Origin: Siphonodentalium dalli
Lineage: Eukaryota; Mollusca; Scaphopoda; Gadilida; Siphonodentaliidae
NCBI GenBank assembly: GCA_032622095.1
Contig: CP136061.1
Span: 191,960,369-192,024,368, forward strand
DNA length: 64,000 nt
Direction: 5' to 3'
Each line of letters starts with the position of its first letter. Within the stretch, counting starts at the first letter, position 1. Below the pieces are notes generated by a model. The model did no database searches. It was not told the DNA's origin and saw only the letters and a list, made by a program, of their open reading frames with translations. Below, piece after piece: positions 1 through 9,819 of the stretch. The translations under genes were made by a program, and so were the position numbers.

Positions 1-875
1 GCGGTTTAGGAAGAAGTGCTACCTCAACGTTCCCATGTTGTCCAATTATGGCGTTTTAATGGTGCTAATTAGTCTAGACCAATACCAAGAGCTTGCAGGC
101 GATCGGTTCGCTTACAACAAATGCGATTTTCAGTCTATACTTGTTTATCTTGTAATAGCGTGAGATGTAATTTCAGCCATGCGTATAGTGCCGCATATAT
201 TCTTCGAGAACACACAACCAATATACGTATTCCTTTTAAACACTATGACTCAAAAGAATGTGCGACGCTTCATAAACATGGGCCATCTTCTACTGATATG
301 GCTAGATGTGTTAAAACTATGCACAGCTCCCAGAATAAGAACAACTATAAGATCCGCAAGTCAGCATAAACATCCGGTCTATATCCGTAAATAGGAACTG
401 GAAAGCATCCAATCACGCTTAGGGAAAACATGAATCTATTGTTTAAAAACAATAAATTCCTACAGCCAGCAGTTATAACAGAGTTTGCAGTTGTGTCAAA
501 ACTGCATGGTTAGCAACTCTCGCATGTGCGCGAATTCGGCTTGTTGAGTTTGTCCATAAAACGTCTGTTTCTGTGACTTTAATCCAGATCGCAGATCTGC
601 GAGCGACTAGGTAGGTGCATGGGGTAAAAGTTTTAGGTGATTATATCCACTCTCCCATTAGTTTGCAAATGAACAAAAGCTGTCAATGAAATCTCAGATC
701 GGCGCCAATAGTAATGCATGGGGTAAACCAATATCTCACATCTAATTGGTTCCAAAAGGCATAGTTAGCCTAATCTCGTTGTACTAATCAATCGGCTGGC
801 CGAGGCTCACGCGTCGGCCAGACGTAATCTAACCCTAAACAATGATCTTGGATAACCCTTTGCCCCCCGTAGCAT
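1..875. other. No gene recognised
   Basis: AT-rich sequence with only short overlapping reading frames of fewer than 85 codons. I see no domain, no splice-supported exon and no repeat shared with the rest of the window. Confidence 0.6.
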
Positions 876-1593
876 TTAAAGATGCATAATCCGAATGAAC
901 GCTCCCAAATTACTATTTCTTTGGCTTCGTGGGTAAAATTATTTGATTCGAGTCGAGGAACCCACCCATCAAAGCTCACAGTGATCATATGTCGATTTTT
1001 TGCAATTTGTTATTTCCCGAGATATGTAATTTTTGGCGGCCTGGCAAATATTCGGTCTCGAACCAAATTACGGATGGAGATGGATGAATCTATACTCAAG
1101 TGGCGTTAGTGTTAGATATTCCACAAATCCGGCCAAATGTCGTTGAACAAAATGTTGATAATTAAAGGTACTCATTCCGATCGGAGGGTCCTATATTACT
1201 ATTTCTTTGGCTTCGGGGGTAAAAAATATTTTATTCGAGTCGAGGAACCCACACATTTTTGAAATTTTTGAAATTCGTTAATTTCTCGAGATCTGGGACA
1301 CTAATTCAGTCTGCCAAGTGCTCAAACAGACACATTGCGAGTGTAAGATGGATAACTCTAAAATCAAGTGGTTAGTTATTAACAATAAGCCAAAGAAATA
1401 GTAATATAGGACCCTCTGATCGGATTGAGTACCTTTAACACGTTTTGAGCAATTTTATGCTATAGTTGACTGTGGTTAGCATAGTTTTTGGGCAATTGAT
1501 AGATTATGTTAACTGAATCGGCATTTAAAAAAAAATTGTTGTTGTATGAATCCGATGATATGGAGATCATCGGATCGGATTGAGTACCTATAA
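876..1593 (-). mobile_element. MITE family 1, copy A, interrupted by a second copy
   Basis: A short non-coding TIR element of the family that recurs about nine times in this window. It starts TTAAAGATGCATAATCCGA and ends at the partner terminus TCGGATTGAGTACCTATAA. Family landmarks are a block beginning GAGTCGAGGAACCCA, an ATCGATTTTTGAA-like block, and a GTTGTTGTTG microsatellite near the GTACC end. Positions 1162-1438 are a second family member lying inside this one: family sequence stops at 1161 (GTTGATAA) and resumes at 1439 (CACGTTTTG). It has no coding capacity, so it would depend on a transposase elsewhere. TTAA at many copy ends suggests a TTAA or TA target duplication. Confidence 0.75.
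1162..1438 (-). mobile_element. MITE family 1, inner nested copy with about 50-bp TIRs
   Basis: A complete, internally shortened family member. Its first 50 or so bases (TTAAAGGTACTC, then AGGGTCC, then TATTTCTTTGGCTT) match the reverse complement of its last 50 with few mismatches. The interior shares a GTCTG-TTTGAGCAC-like subfamily block with the copy at 22735-22983. It sits inside copy A at a site corresponding to GATAAATAACA in uninterrupted copies, such as the one at 28468-28933. Confidence 0.8.
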
Positions 1594-2257
1594 AGATGAT
1601 GAATCTTTCACTTGAACGTTCTGTATTGATTCAGATGTATACAATAATAATTTAATCATAATGTGTCAATAAACGGAATACTGTAAAACAATTGGCTGAC
1701 ACATACTTTGCCATTCTGGTTATTACTCGATAACCTAAATTTCTTTATCACTTTCCCCGCTACAAAAATAACCACGAAAGCACCGAGTGACCACGCCTAT
1801 ATAGCGCGTGCCTAAAATGTACATGGAAACTGTTCGATACTTCCTACCACTTGGAACATGAAATTTCCGCATCATAATTCCTTCGGGAATGACTGTATTG
1901 ACAATAACCGTTCTAGATGCTAATATTCAGAGCACAAGAAACCAGACAAATCAACAAGATTGCAATGGACATTTGCAAAGAAATGAAACACGGAACTAAA
2001 ACCAACAAGGTTTTGTGCCACTGCCACTGCGGTCGAATATCAATCCAACGTGCAACTACACCTGTCCGGTGTCATGCAATGCGTGATCAGTTGCGACAAG
2101 CCAATCAAAAACGCTCAATTGTCCGACCCGACGTGATCGAAAGGCACAAGCTTTGAGTGACAGGTGTATTTTTCGTCGGACATAGTCTTAATGTTGTACG
2201 CTCGTTTTACTTCCAACTTCTAATTTGGGTGGTTCTCTTATGAAATGACGGATTAAT
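1594..2257. other. No gene recognised
   Basis: The only long frame (1917-2156, 79 codons, plus strand) matches no domain I know. It is rich in Arg, Lys and Cys and has no neighbouring support. I treat the stretch as non-coding. Confidence 0.5.
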
Positions 2258-2289
2258 TTATAAGAAATAACTCTTGTTTCGATTGGTGT

Positions 2290-2580
2290 CAGACCGGTTT
2301 TCCGAAGACCTATTACTACGAAGGACCACAACTCCGAAGACCCGATTCTCCGACGGCCCACAACTCCGAAGACCCGATTCTCCGATGGCCCATAACTCCG
2401 AAGACCCGATTCTCCGACGGCCCATAACTCCGAAGATCCGATTCTCTGAAAGCCCATAACTCCGAAGGGCCGATTATCCGAAGACCTATAACTCCGAAGA
2501 CCTATAACTCCGAAGGGCCGATTCTCCGACGGCCCATAACTCCGAAGGTCCGAAGGTCCGATTCTCCGAAGATTTTGTTT
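2290..2580 (+). repeat. Minisatellite array, left foldback arm
   Basis: Degenerate tandem copies of a 15-16 bp motif with core ACTCCGAAGACC, alternating with GATTCTCCGACGGCCC variants. The open frames crossing it are products of the repeat and not genes. Confidence 0.85.
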
Positions 2581-2617
2581 TATCGGGGTATTATCGTTTA
2601 CTAAATAGTGTACAGTC

Positions 2618-2809
2618 CAGTGGCGAAGCCAAGGGGTCCCAAAATTCCCACTGCCCCCATTAAACCTCTACTTGCTATTTCAGACAATATGGGCCCCTAC
2701 CAAAACATGTCCAATGTCATGTAAACGCCCGGAAATCGTTCATGGGGCATCAAAATATTCAAACTTTTCCTACTGCCCCCACCTAAATGGGAATCCTGGC
2801 CCGCCACTG
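2618..2809 (+). mobile_element. hAT-like short TIR unit in left foldback arm
   Basis: Begins CAGTGGCGAAGCCAAGG and ends CCTGGCCCGCCACTG. CAGTGGCGGAGCCAGG-type termini are typical of non-autonomous hAT elements. No 8-bp direct duplication is visible, probably because the unit was copied as part of the palindrome arm. Confidence 0.45.
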
Positions 2810-2960
2810 ACTATACACCAGATACTATAACGTTACGTTGGCCCATGAGATGCCAGAGTAAAATGTACAGGGGTGAACGGGGAAGAACTTGTCGCCCATG
2901 TGCATGTTAGGCTACTCTGGCATTCTTGCAGCGTTTCGTTATAATATACCCGGTGCACAC

Positions 2961-3247
2961 CAGTGGCGGAGCCAGGTTTCCCATTTAGGGGTGCACATTA
3001 ATTAGCATATGTGGGGGATATGTGGGGGATATATCATGCATATGATATGCCGAAAGCATATCACGAAGGCCTGATTTGGGGAGCGCATACATGGGAGGGG
3101 TCGCCCCCAATCGTTGGTCCGGGGGCTCCCCTGGGCAGGAACACTGTGAATATTTGAATGCCTAGGAGGGATTTCCTGACGTTTACATGAAATTTGACAT
3201 GTTTTTTGGGGGCGGTCTACCATAGGGCCCCATTGACCCCGCCACTG
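2961..3247 (-). mobile_element. hAT-like short TIR unit in right foldback arm
   Basis: Begins CAGTGGCGGAGCCAGG and ends GACCCCGCCACTG; inverted partner of the unit at 2618-2809. Its outer flank GACTGTAC is the reverse complement, not a direct copy, of the other unit's flank GTACAGTC. That fits duplication with the arm better than independent insertion. Confidence 0.45.
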
Positions 3248-3279
3248 GACTGTACACTAGCGATAAAACATGATCTTCT

Positions 3280-3505
3280 GAGAATCGGACCGTCGGAGAA
3301 TCGGCCCTTCGGAGATATAGACCTTCGGAGTTATGGGCGTTCGGAATTATAGGCCTTCGGAGTTATGGGCTTTCGGAGTTATGGGTCTTCGGAGTTATGG
3401 GATTTCGGAGAATCGGGACTTCGGAGTTATGGGCTTTAGGAGAATCGGGGCGTCGGAGAATCTGACCTTCGGAGAATCGGACCTTCGGAGTTATGGGTCT
3501 TCGGA
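3280..3505 (-). repeat. Minisatellite array, right foldback arm
   Basis: Reverse-complement form of the array at 2290-2580, with cores GGTCTTCGGAGTTATGGG and TTCGGAGAATCGG. The repetitive peptide frames at 3333-3563 are artefacts of the repeat. Confidence 0.85.
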
Positions 3506-3517
3506 AAAACGCTACGT

Positions 3518-3649
3518 AACCGTTTCGATTAAGGTTATGAGTTATAACCGAACAGTTAGATGATAAATTATCTATAACTGCGCTATACGCGCGTTATAGA
3601 ACTATCTTCAAACTTTTCGGTTATAACTGCATAACCTTAATCGAAACAA
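3518..3649. repeat. Long hairpin near right end of foldback element
   Basis: GTTTCGATTAAGGTTATG is followed about 100 bases later by CATAACCTTAATCGAAAC. The arms are about 32 bp with one offset, and a smaller GCGC/GCGC palindrome lies between them. It overlaps the right terminus of the foldback element. Confidence 0.75.
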
Positions 3650-3759
3650 GAGTTATTTCTTAAATAATCCTGTTAGAGAAACTATAGTCACCAAGAGCTT
3701 ATGCATGTCACTAGGAATTAATTTGAGACAGGAGATTTACTATGTTCTACGGCAACGTA

Positions 3760-4262
3760 GATTCGCCACTTTCAAAATAGTATTATCTTGTTTAAATAAA
3801 TTTGTTGTTTTGTTAAACAACTTAGTTATCTTGTTTAAACAGATTAGTTATTTTTATTTAAACAACGTCAATATATCTTGTTTCATATATATATATCTTG
3901 TTGCTGCACACGATGAACGTATATATATAACCTAAAACAAATCAAATTAATTCGGCCATCTTCATCATATAATCTGTCACCACATTCAGCGGTGATAGGA
4001 AGACAGTCAGCCATGACTATATCACCCATAGCAATATACATTTATAGTCTATTAATATTATATTGATTTGTAATTGTACTTTCCATGTGTGTATATTGTA
4101 AATAAAACTATCATATCAATAACATAGGTATCTTGCTTAAACGCCTACGTTTTCTCGTTTAAAAAACTCACCTATCTTGTTTAAACAACATATATAGTTA
4201 TCTTGTTTAAAACAACTTTGCTCTCTTGTTTAATCAACATAGCTATCATGTTTAATCAACCT
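3760..4262 (+). repeat. Degenerate TATCTTGTTTAAAC repeats
   Basis: Two patches (about 3780-3900 and 4128-4262) carry a loosely repeated 25-35 bp unit containing TATCTTGTTTAAACAAC. The second patch runs directly into the truncated LINE, so it may mark its 5' breakpoint. The ORF at 3705-3935 is low-complexity. Confidence 0.6.
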
Positions 4263-5480
4263 GGCTATCTTTCTCAGACTGGTTTGGCATCTTTCGATGG
4301 GCTAGACAAGGCTCTATCCTCTCACCTCTATTTTATATGATGTATGTGGACGACCTCATATACGAGTTGGAAAATTCTTTATGTGGCATCCACATGCACG
4401 GTATAAAGTGCACTTCGCCAGTACAGGCAGATGACATGGTACTTCTATCACGTTCAGAGTCTGGCCTGCGTACTTTGTATAATATTTGTCTAGAATATAG
4501 CTTGAAATGGAGATACCTTTATAACTCATCCAAGACATTCATCATTGTTTTTAACGAAACACAACGTGAATTCATCAAATCACAGAGGTCGTATCAATTT
4601 GGCAACAGTGTAATACATGAGCTCGAATCTGGAACACACTTGGGAATCCCTATTGAGAAATTCAGCTTTAACTCAAAACTTGCAAACAAAATTTGCACAT
4701 AACTGAAAGGCACATATCTGTCGCTGACCAATGCAGGATTATATGCAGGCGGTATCACCCCATACAGTTGTTTCAGTATCTACAAGTCCATCGTCCTCCC
4801 AAGGCTCTGTACGGTAGTGAACTGCTCTGGAATATATCTAATGTTTCTCATGCATACACGGAGAGAGCACACAGATTTTGTCTAAATCAAATTCAAGGAT
4901 TCCCACAACAAACCAGAACTTGCATCGTACAGGGGCTTCTGGTGTGCGGTGGGATTGAATCCTATATTGATAAAAGGAAATTAAGCTTACTATCAACATT
5001 ATGTAGACTGAATACAAATAAGACCGCTAAATCTGTGTTCTAGTGATCTGGCACAATATGGACTTACACAATCCAAACCCAGTTCCTCGTCACTGTGGCA
5101 AACATGCAGGCTTTATCCAGAAGAAAAAATTACATTTCTCATGATTGCTAGACTTCTAGCTCATACCGCATATAAAGATAACGGGTTCTGTCTACTATGT
5201 AATACGCAATATCAATGCCTCATAGAACACACCATAATAAACTGCACTGCCATATCGAATACAAGGAATAATATTTGGTACGATATCATTAACACTTTCG
5301 GAATAGATGTTTTTATATATATGGATGAGTTGACAGGGGAAAAGCAGTTATCCATATTTCAGCGGAATATACCATCTTCTATAGTAGAAATGGGAAATTG
5401 TTCATTACCATTTGCAGTACACTTTTTCGCCAGATCAAGTCTCAAGCTAAGGTATTGCTTGAACTTGTTAAGAAATTGAT
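4262..5480 (+). pseudogene. LINE A: 3' part of a non-LTR reverse transcriptase
   Basis: Retains the second half of a LINE ORF2, which would reverse-transcribe the element's own RNA at a nicked target. Translated frames show RQGSILSPLLF (palm motif B, about 4307-4336), then QADDMVLLS (motif C, catalytic Asp pair at 4430-4435; the usual Phe/Tyr is Gln). Thumb motifs follow (SIVLPR, ALYGSELLWN, AHRFCLNQIQG, IDKRKL), then a C-terminal CLLC...EH...C knuckle. The frame is broken by a TAA at 4700-4702, an apparent 1-base loss near 4804 and a further frameshift near 5040. The palm's motif A, the endonuclease and ORF1 are missing, typical of 5' truncation. The style suggests the jockey/CR1 superclade; the exact clade is uncertain. 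Confidence 0.85.
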
Positions 5481-5678
5481 TGACATTTACATCTTATTAA
5501 ACATGAGTAATATACAATAAATATAGCTCCCAAATGACAGTAATAGACACGGCTGATTCAAATACTTTTAAATATGTTTATATGTTAAAGAGTGCGGATG
5601 CGTGTGCGAGAGAGACTCGGGAGTGAGTGAGTGCGAGAGAGAGCGAGAGAGAGAGAGAGAGGGAGAGAGAGAGAGAGA

Positions 5679-5731
<53 letters not shown>

Positions 5732-6631
5732 GAGAGACAGAGAGAGAGGGGGGTCGAACGAGAGGGATGGATAAATAGAGTGATAGGGTGTTTATGATTG
5801 TGTGGGTGGACTTGTGTGCGTGTGTCTAAATGCATAGTACAGGAATGAGTAACGACTTTATGTTATTCCTTTCCTTGTGATGTAACTTTGTTTTGTATAA
5901 GCATGTACTTGTATATATGTTGACATATCTGTGTCCATGTTTCTGTGTTTATATGTTCTGTAACTCTTCGCATATGGAGGACAATTAAAGATATATATAA
6001 TTGTCCCAAATAACTTCAGAACCGTAAGTGGCCACATAGGCCGAACATTTTGGGCCGAAAAATACTTGGGCCGAGTTTTAATTTTCAGAACGTTGCAACA
6101 TATTTTTTTTTACGTGAAATACGTGTAACACCAGATGTTGCTCTTGTGTTTTGTGAGGAAATGACAAGAATTTTTTCGAACAAGATTTTCATAGAAATGT
6201 TTGCTGTTGTCGGAAGTTTTTTTCCGTCAAGAGCTAGCCTCTTTTTTTTAAATGAATGCATTGAAAACGTATAGGAATCTACACCAAAAGAGTCTTTATT
6301 CGTTCAAATATAGTTTATATTCTGTAACCCATATACTTCTGTACGGGATATCCTAATTACTTCTAAACGTATGTGTATACATGGACAGAGGCAATCCAAC
6401 CCTGAACAATTGATCTGATAACCAATAGCGGAAGTAGCATGTAAAAGGTATGTTGGGTAAAGTTTTGGCGTATTCGTTATATAATGGGGGAATGTTAAAT
6501 TGAGCAAGAAGTTCAATCTAGAAAATACAATTAAATTTAAATTTAAAATTTAAATGTTGAATTGAGTAAGGAGATCAATAAAAAAAAAGTAAACAATTAA
6601 AATAAATTTTTGTTTAATTAAAAAAATTTGA
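5481..6631. other. LINE A 3' untranslated region (possible) and unassigned sequence
   Basis: Sequence up to about 5995 ends GGACAATTAAAGATATATA, which looks like a LINE 3' tail, so LINE A may extend that far. Beyond that I see only AT-rich DNA with AAATTTAAATTT palindromes near 6530-6560. The GTTAAATTGAGCAAG sequence at about 6495 recurs at about 10812 beside another MITE. Confidence 0.45.
5628..5748 (+). repeat. (GA)n microsatellite
   Basis: About 120 bp of interrupted GA dinucleotides. The Ser-Leu repeat frame on the minus strand is a by-product of it. Confidence 0.95.
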
Positions 6632-7092
6632 TTTAAAAGGTACTCAATCCGATCAAACGATCGCATCATCAAGTTACAACAACAACAACAACAACAACAT
6701 TTATTCAAAATACGCTTTAGTTATCAGAATCGACTATTTACAACAAAATAAACTAAGGTATAAAATTTCCCAAAAACGTGTTATTTATCAACATGTTGTT
6801 CAACGAAATATGGCCGTATTATCACTTGATTATCACGAAATTTGGCCGTGTTACCACTTGATTTTAGGGTTGTCCAACTTCATCCGCAATTTTGTCCGAG
6901 ACCGTCGCCTTGACGAATTTGTTGCAGGCCACAAATAAGTATTTATCTCAAGAAATAACAAATTTCAAAAATCGATATCTGATCACTCTGAGGTTTGATA
7001 GAGGGGTTCCTCGACTCGAATCGAATATTTTTCACCCCAGAGACCAAAGAAATTGTCATTTTGGGAGCGTTAATTCGGATTATGCATCTTTA
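6632..7092 (+). mobile_element. MITE family 1, copy B
   Basis: Starts TTAAAAGGTACTCAATCCG and has a (CAA)n microsatellite at about 6678-6702. The family body follows, including AAATATGGCCGTATTATCAC and TCCTCGACTCGAATC. It ends GAGCGTTAATTCGGATTATG, the alternative terminus of the family. Confidence 0.8.
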
Positions 7093-7320
7093 CTTGTTAA
7101 AATCCCTGAATTAAGAACAAACTTGAGTTTTGTCTCCTGACATTAACACGTATAAAAATTATACCACACAGTTGTACGACGCACTTGATTATTCTTTAAA
7201 ATTGAAACGTAGTACTCATGTCCAGAACTGGGAAACTATACATCATTAATTGCCCGAAAATGGCGGCAAAATGTCTCACATCGAAGTGATTATTCAGCGT
7301 TTTCTTTACCTATATATAAA

Positions 7321-8065
7321 CTAGCTGGTGGACCCGAATTCGTCCGGGCTGTTTCCCCTCTGCTTTTCGGCGAATTGCGCGATTTGACCTTGAATTGACA
7401 ATTTTGAAGGTCAAGGTCAGTTCGAGGTCACGATTTGACCCGTCCAAAACACTCCCCGGACAAAAGTACCCGACAAAAGTACCCGTCGAAATCCGTCAGG
7501 TTTTACCCGATTTGACCTTGAATTGACCATTTTGAAGGTCAAGTTCAGGTTGGGGTCACGATTTGACCCGTCCAAAACATTCCTCGGACAAAAGTAACCC
7601 TATATATGTATCAAATGTTGTCGAAATCCCGTCAAAATTCGCGATTTGACCTTGAATTGACAATTTTGAAGGTCAAGGTCAGGTCGAGGTAACGATTTGA
7701 CCCGTCCAAAACACTCGCCGGACAAAAGTACCCATGGGTATCAAATTTCGTCGAAATCCGTCCGTTTTACCCGATTTGACCTTGAATTGACCTTTTTGAA
7801 GGTCAAGGACCCGTCCAAAAGACTCCCGGACAAAAGTATCCGTAGGTATCACATTTCGTCGAAATCCGTCCCGTTTTAGCCGATTTGACCTTGAATTGAC
7901 CTTTTTGAAGGTTAAGGTCAGGTCGGAGTCATGATTTGACCCGTCCAAAACACCCCCTGGAAAAAGTAACCCTAGGTAGCAAGTTTGGGCTAAATCCGCC
8001 CGGCAGTTTTCCCGGACATAACAGACAAACAACAAACGGACAGAAGTCCCAAAATATATAGTAGA
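7321..8065 (+). mobile_element. Pearl-like element A1 with about 130-bp core repeats
   Basis: Head CTAGCTGGTGGACCCGAATT is followed by CGTCCGGGCT. Five core repeats then start CGATTTGACCTTGAATTGAC near 7379, 7509, 7643, 7771 and 7880, giving periods of 134 down to 109 bp. The tail is ACAGACAAACAACAAACGGA, then CCAAAATATATAGTAGA. A fixed head, tandem core repeats and an ACAG/ACAA-rich tail match the general plan of bivalve 'pearl' and DINE-like elements, which are regarded as Helitron relatives. That classification is inference from architecture. The reading frames inside are translations of the repeat. Confidence 0.7.
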
Positions 8066-8975
8066 CTAGCAGGTGACCCGACTCCGTCCGGGCTTTGACC
8101 TTGAATTGACCATTTTGAAGGTCAAGGTCAGGTCGGGGTAACGATTTGACCCATTGAGTTAGTTCTGCCTTTTTAATCAAGAGAAATGATGGTACCCGTC
8201 CCGTGATGGTACCCGTCCCTAAAAGAGGTAAACTTACCCGATGAAAATCTCCCCCGTTGCTTGGAACCCCTAAGTACGGAGACAGACATAAGAATCACAA
8301 CTGGCTTGGTTCGTCTCATGGCTTTGTTCGAAAAAGCAATTGCAACAGCTTCCGAGACACGTATGCTGCACCTAGGTGTAAAATTTCGTCGAAATCCGCC
8401 AGTTTTGACCTCGAATTGATCATTTTCAAGGTCAAGGTCAGGTCGGGGTCACAATTTAACCCGTCCATGACACTTCCCGTGGGTAGCAAGTTTGAGCTCA
8501 ATCGGTTCGAGTCTATAAAGGACACACACATATATATCATTTGTGGGTACCCGTTTCAAGGTGAAGATCACCTCGGGCGAAAAAACTGACCCGATGAAAA
8601 TGTCCCCCGTTCCTAGGAAGCCCTAAGTACGTAAGAATCACACAACACGCTCATGTCTGGATACAGTCACGCTCACGTGTGGACCCAGACGTAAGAATCA
8701 CATTACGCACATACGATCTTTATCAACGACACTGCGGATACGAACGATCTTTAACTATCAACGCGATTAACCCCACCGTACCAATGGCGGTAATTTTGGT
8801 GACTGGGTGTGGAGAATGGGTGCTCTGAGCTTCTCTTAAACGGCAGTAAACACTGCCCGTGGCCTTTTAACCTTAGATTGGAAGTTTGAGCTCAATCGGT
8901 ACAGCCGTTTTCCCGGCCACAGCTAACAGACAAACAACAAACAGACAGAAGTCCCCGCCAAAATATATAGTAGAT
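8066..8975 (+). mobile_element. Pearl-like element A2, head-to-tail with A1
   Basis: Starts CTAGCAGGTGACCCGACTCC at the base after the A1 tail. It carries two core repeats (about 8095-8160 and 8395-8500), a private region with GATGAAAA-TCCCCCGTT repeated at about 8236 and 8592, and the family tail ending CAAAATATATAGTAGAT. Confidence 0.65.
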
Positions 8976-9111
8976 AACTCAACCAAAAACGATAACTAAT
9001 GAGCTATGCATCATTATTGCTAGCTCATCGTAAATCCCGCCGCCATATAACATGACTGATGTGAAGATATAAGTGTTCAAGAGACTTCAGTCACCAGTTT
9101 TGCAGTCAGGG

Positions 9112-9555
9112 ATGTCACAGGCGACAGGGAGTGTCCCCCAAATTGGTTAAAAAGTTCAACAGTTTGGAAATTTTATACCTGACACGACTTTGTTGGAAAT
9201 TTCACACCAACCATATGTTGAAATTGTCAGGTTGGAAATTTGCAGCACTTGGAATTTTGCAATATTCAGATTTCAAAATGTTCTCACAATTGGGCCATCA
9301 AACGTGGCCAGTCAAAAACTGCTAATCCTATTTGCTTGACCAGAGTTAGACTAGATGTTATGATTTTGAAATGTTCAGGTTCAGGTCTATTTATTGTACA
9401 AATAAATACTACTATTAAATACTACTATCTCAAAATTTCTCACACTGGGCCAAACCATGGTCGGCCCAGTGGATCCTGTTCACCACCTGGGCCACAAAAA
9501 GACTACACATCAATTCAGAATAGCCTACCATGGAGTATCCGAGATGATTAGTGGG
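9112..9555 (+). repeat. Interspersed repeat R3, copy 1
   Basis: Shares ordered blocks (GACAGGG-TGTC-CCC, GTTGGAAATTTCACACCAA, and a CACAC-GGACC-ACCATGGTC-like block) with 33440-34220, 34640-35470 and, inverted, 37255-37610. No coding capacity. Confidence 0.65.
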
Positions 9556-9819
9556 AATATAGCAAACGTCTAATCGCTTGTTGCATATCTTCGAAAATAT
9601 AGAACAATGACAGTGTCAATGACCCTGTAGCTCAACTTGGATAGCCTAGAGGGGATAATGTCGTGCATTACAGTCAATGGAGCGATATTCGAATGAAGCG
9701 GAAAGTTTAAATGTTTAAGCAATATTAGAGCCAAATGAAGTTTGGGATCAATCAGAATGGAAATTATGATTATATGGTGTGACGAATTATAGAGTCATAC
9801 AAAGAGTACAATCCAAGTG

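Larger units (their letters stand above)
2258..3664. mobile_element. Foldback element, 1.4 kb imperfect palindrome
   Basis: The ends are inverted repeats: AAGAAATAACTCTTGTTTCG near 2262 and its reverse complement near 3641-3662. Moving inwards, the arms pair again as two opposed minisatellite arrays, then as two opposed GTACAGTCCAGTGGCG blocks (around 2610 and 3239-3255), then as CCTAAATGGGAA-type blocks, and finally as ATGCCAGAGTA (about 2849) with TACTCTGGCAT (about 2911). Nearly the whole 1.4 kb can fold on itself, with unequal arms because of indels. There is no transposase frame. Foldback or FB-like is a structural description, not a family assignment. Confidence 0.7.

Noticed and set aside
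3333-3563. Repetitive Gly/Tyr/Arg peptide frame
   Set aside because: Produced by the minisatellite; the opposite array gives a similar artefact on the other strand.
5628-5748. CRISPR or other spaced array
   Set aside because: Simple microsatellite. No array in the window has regular unique spacers between conserved repeats.
5578-5835. Ser/Leu-rich 85-codon minus-strand frame
   Set aside because: It is the translation of a (GA)n microsatellite.
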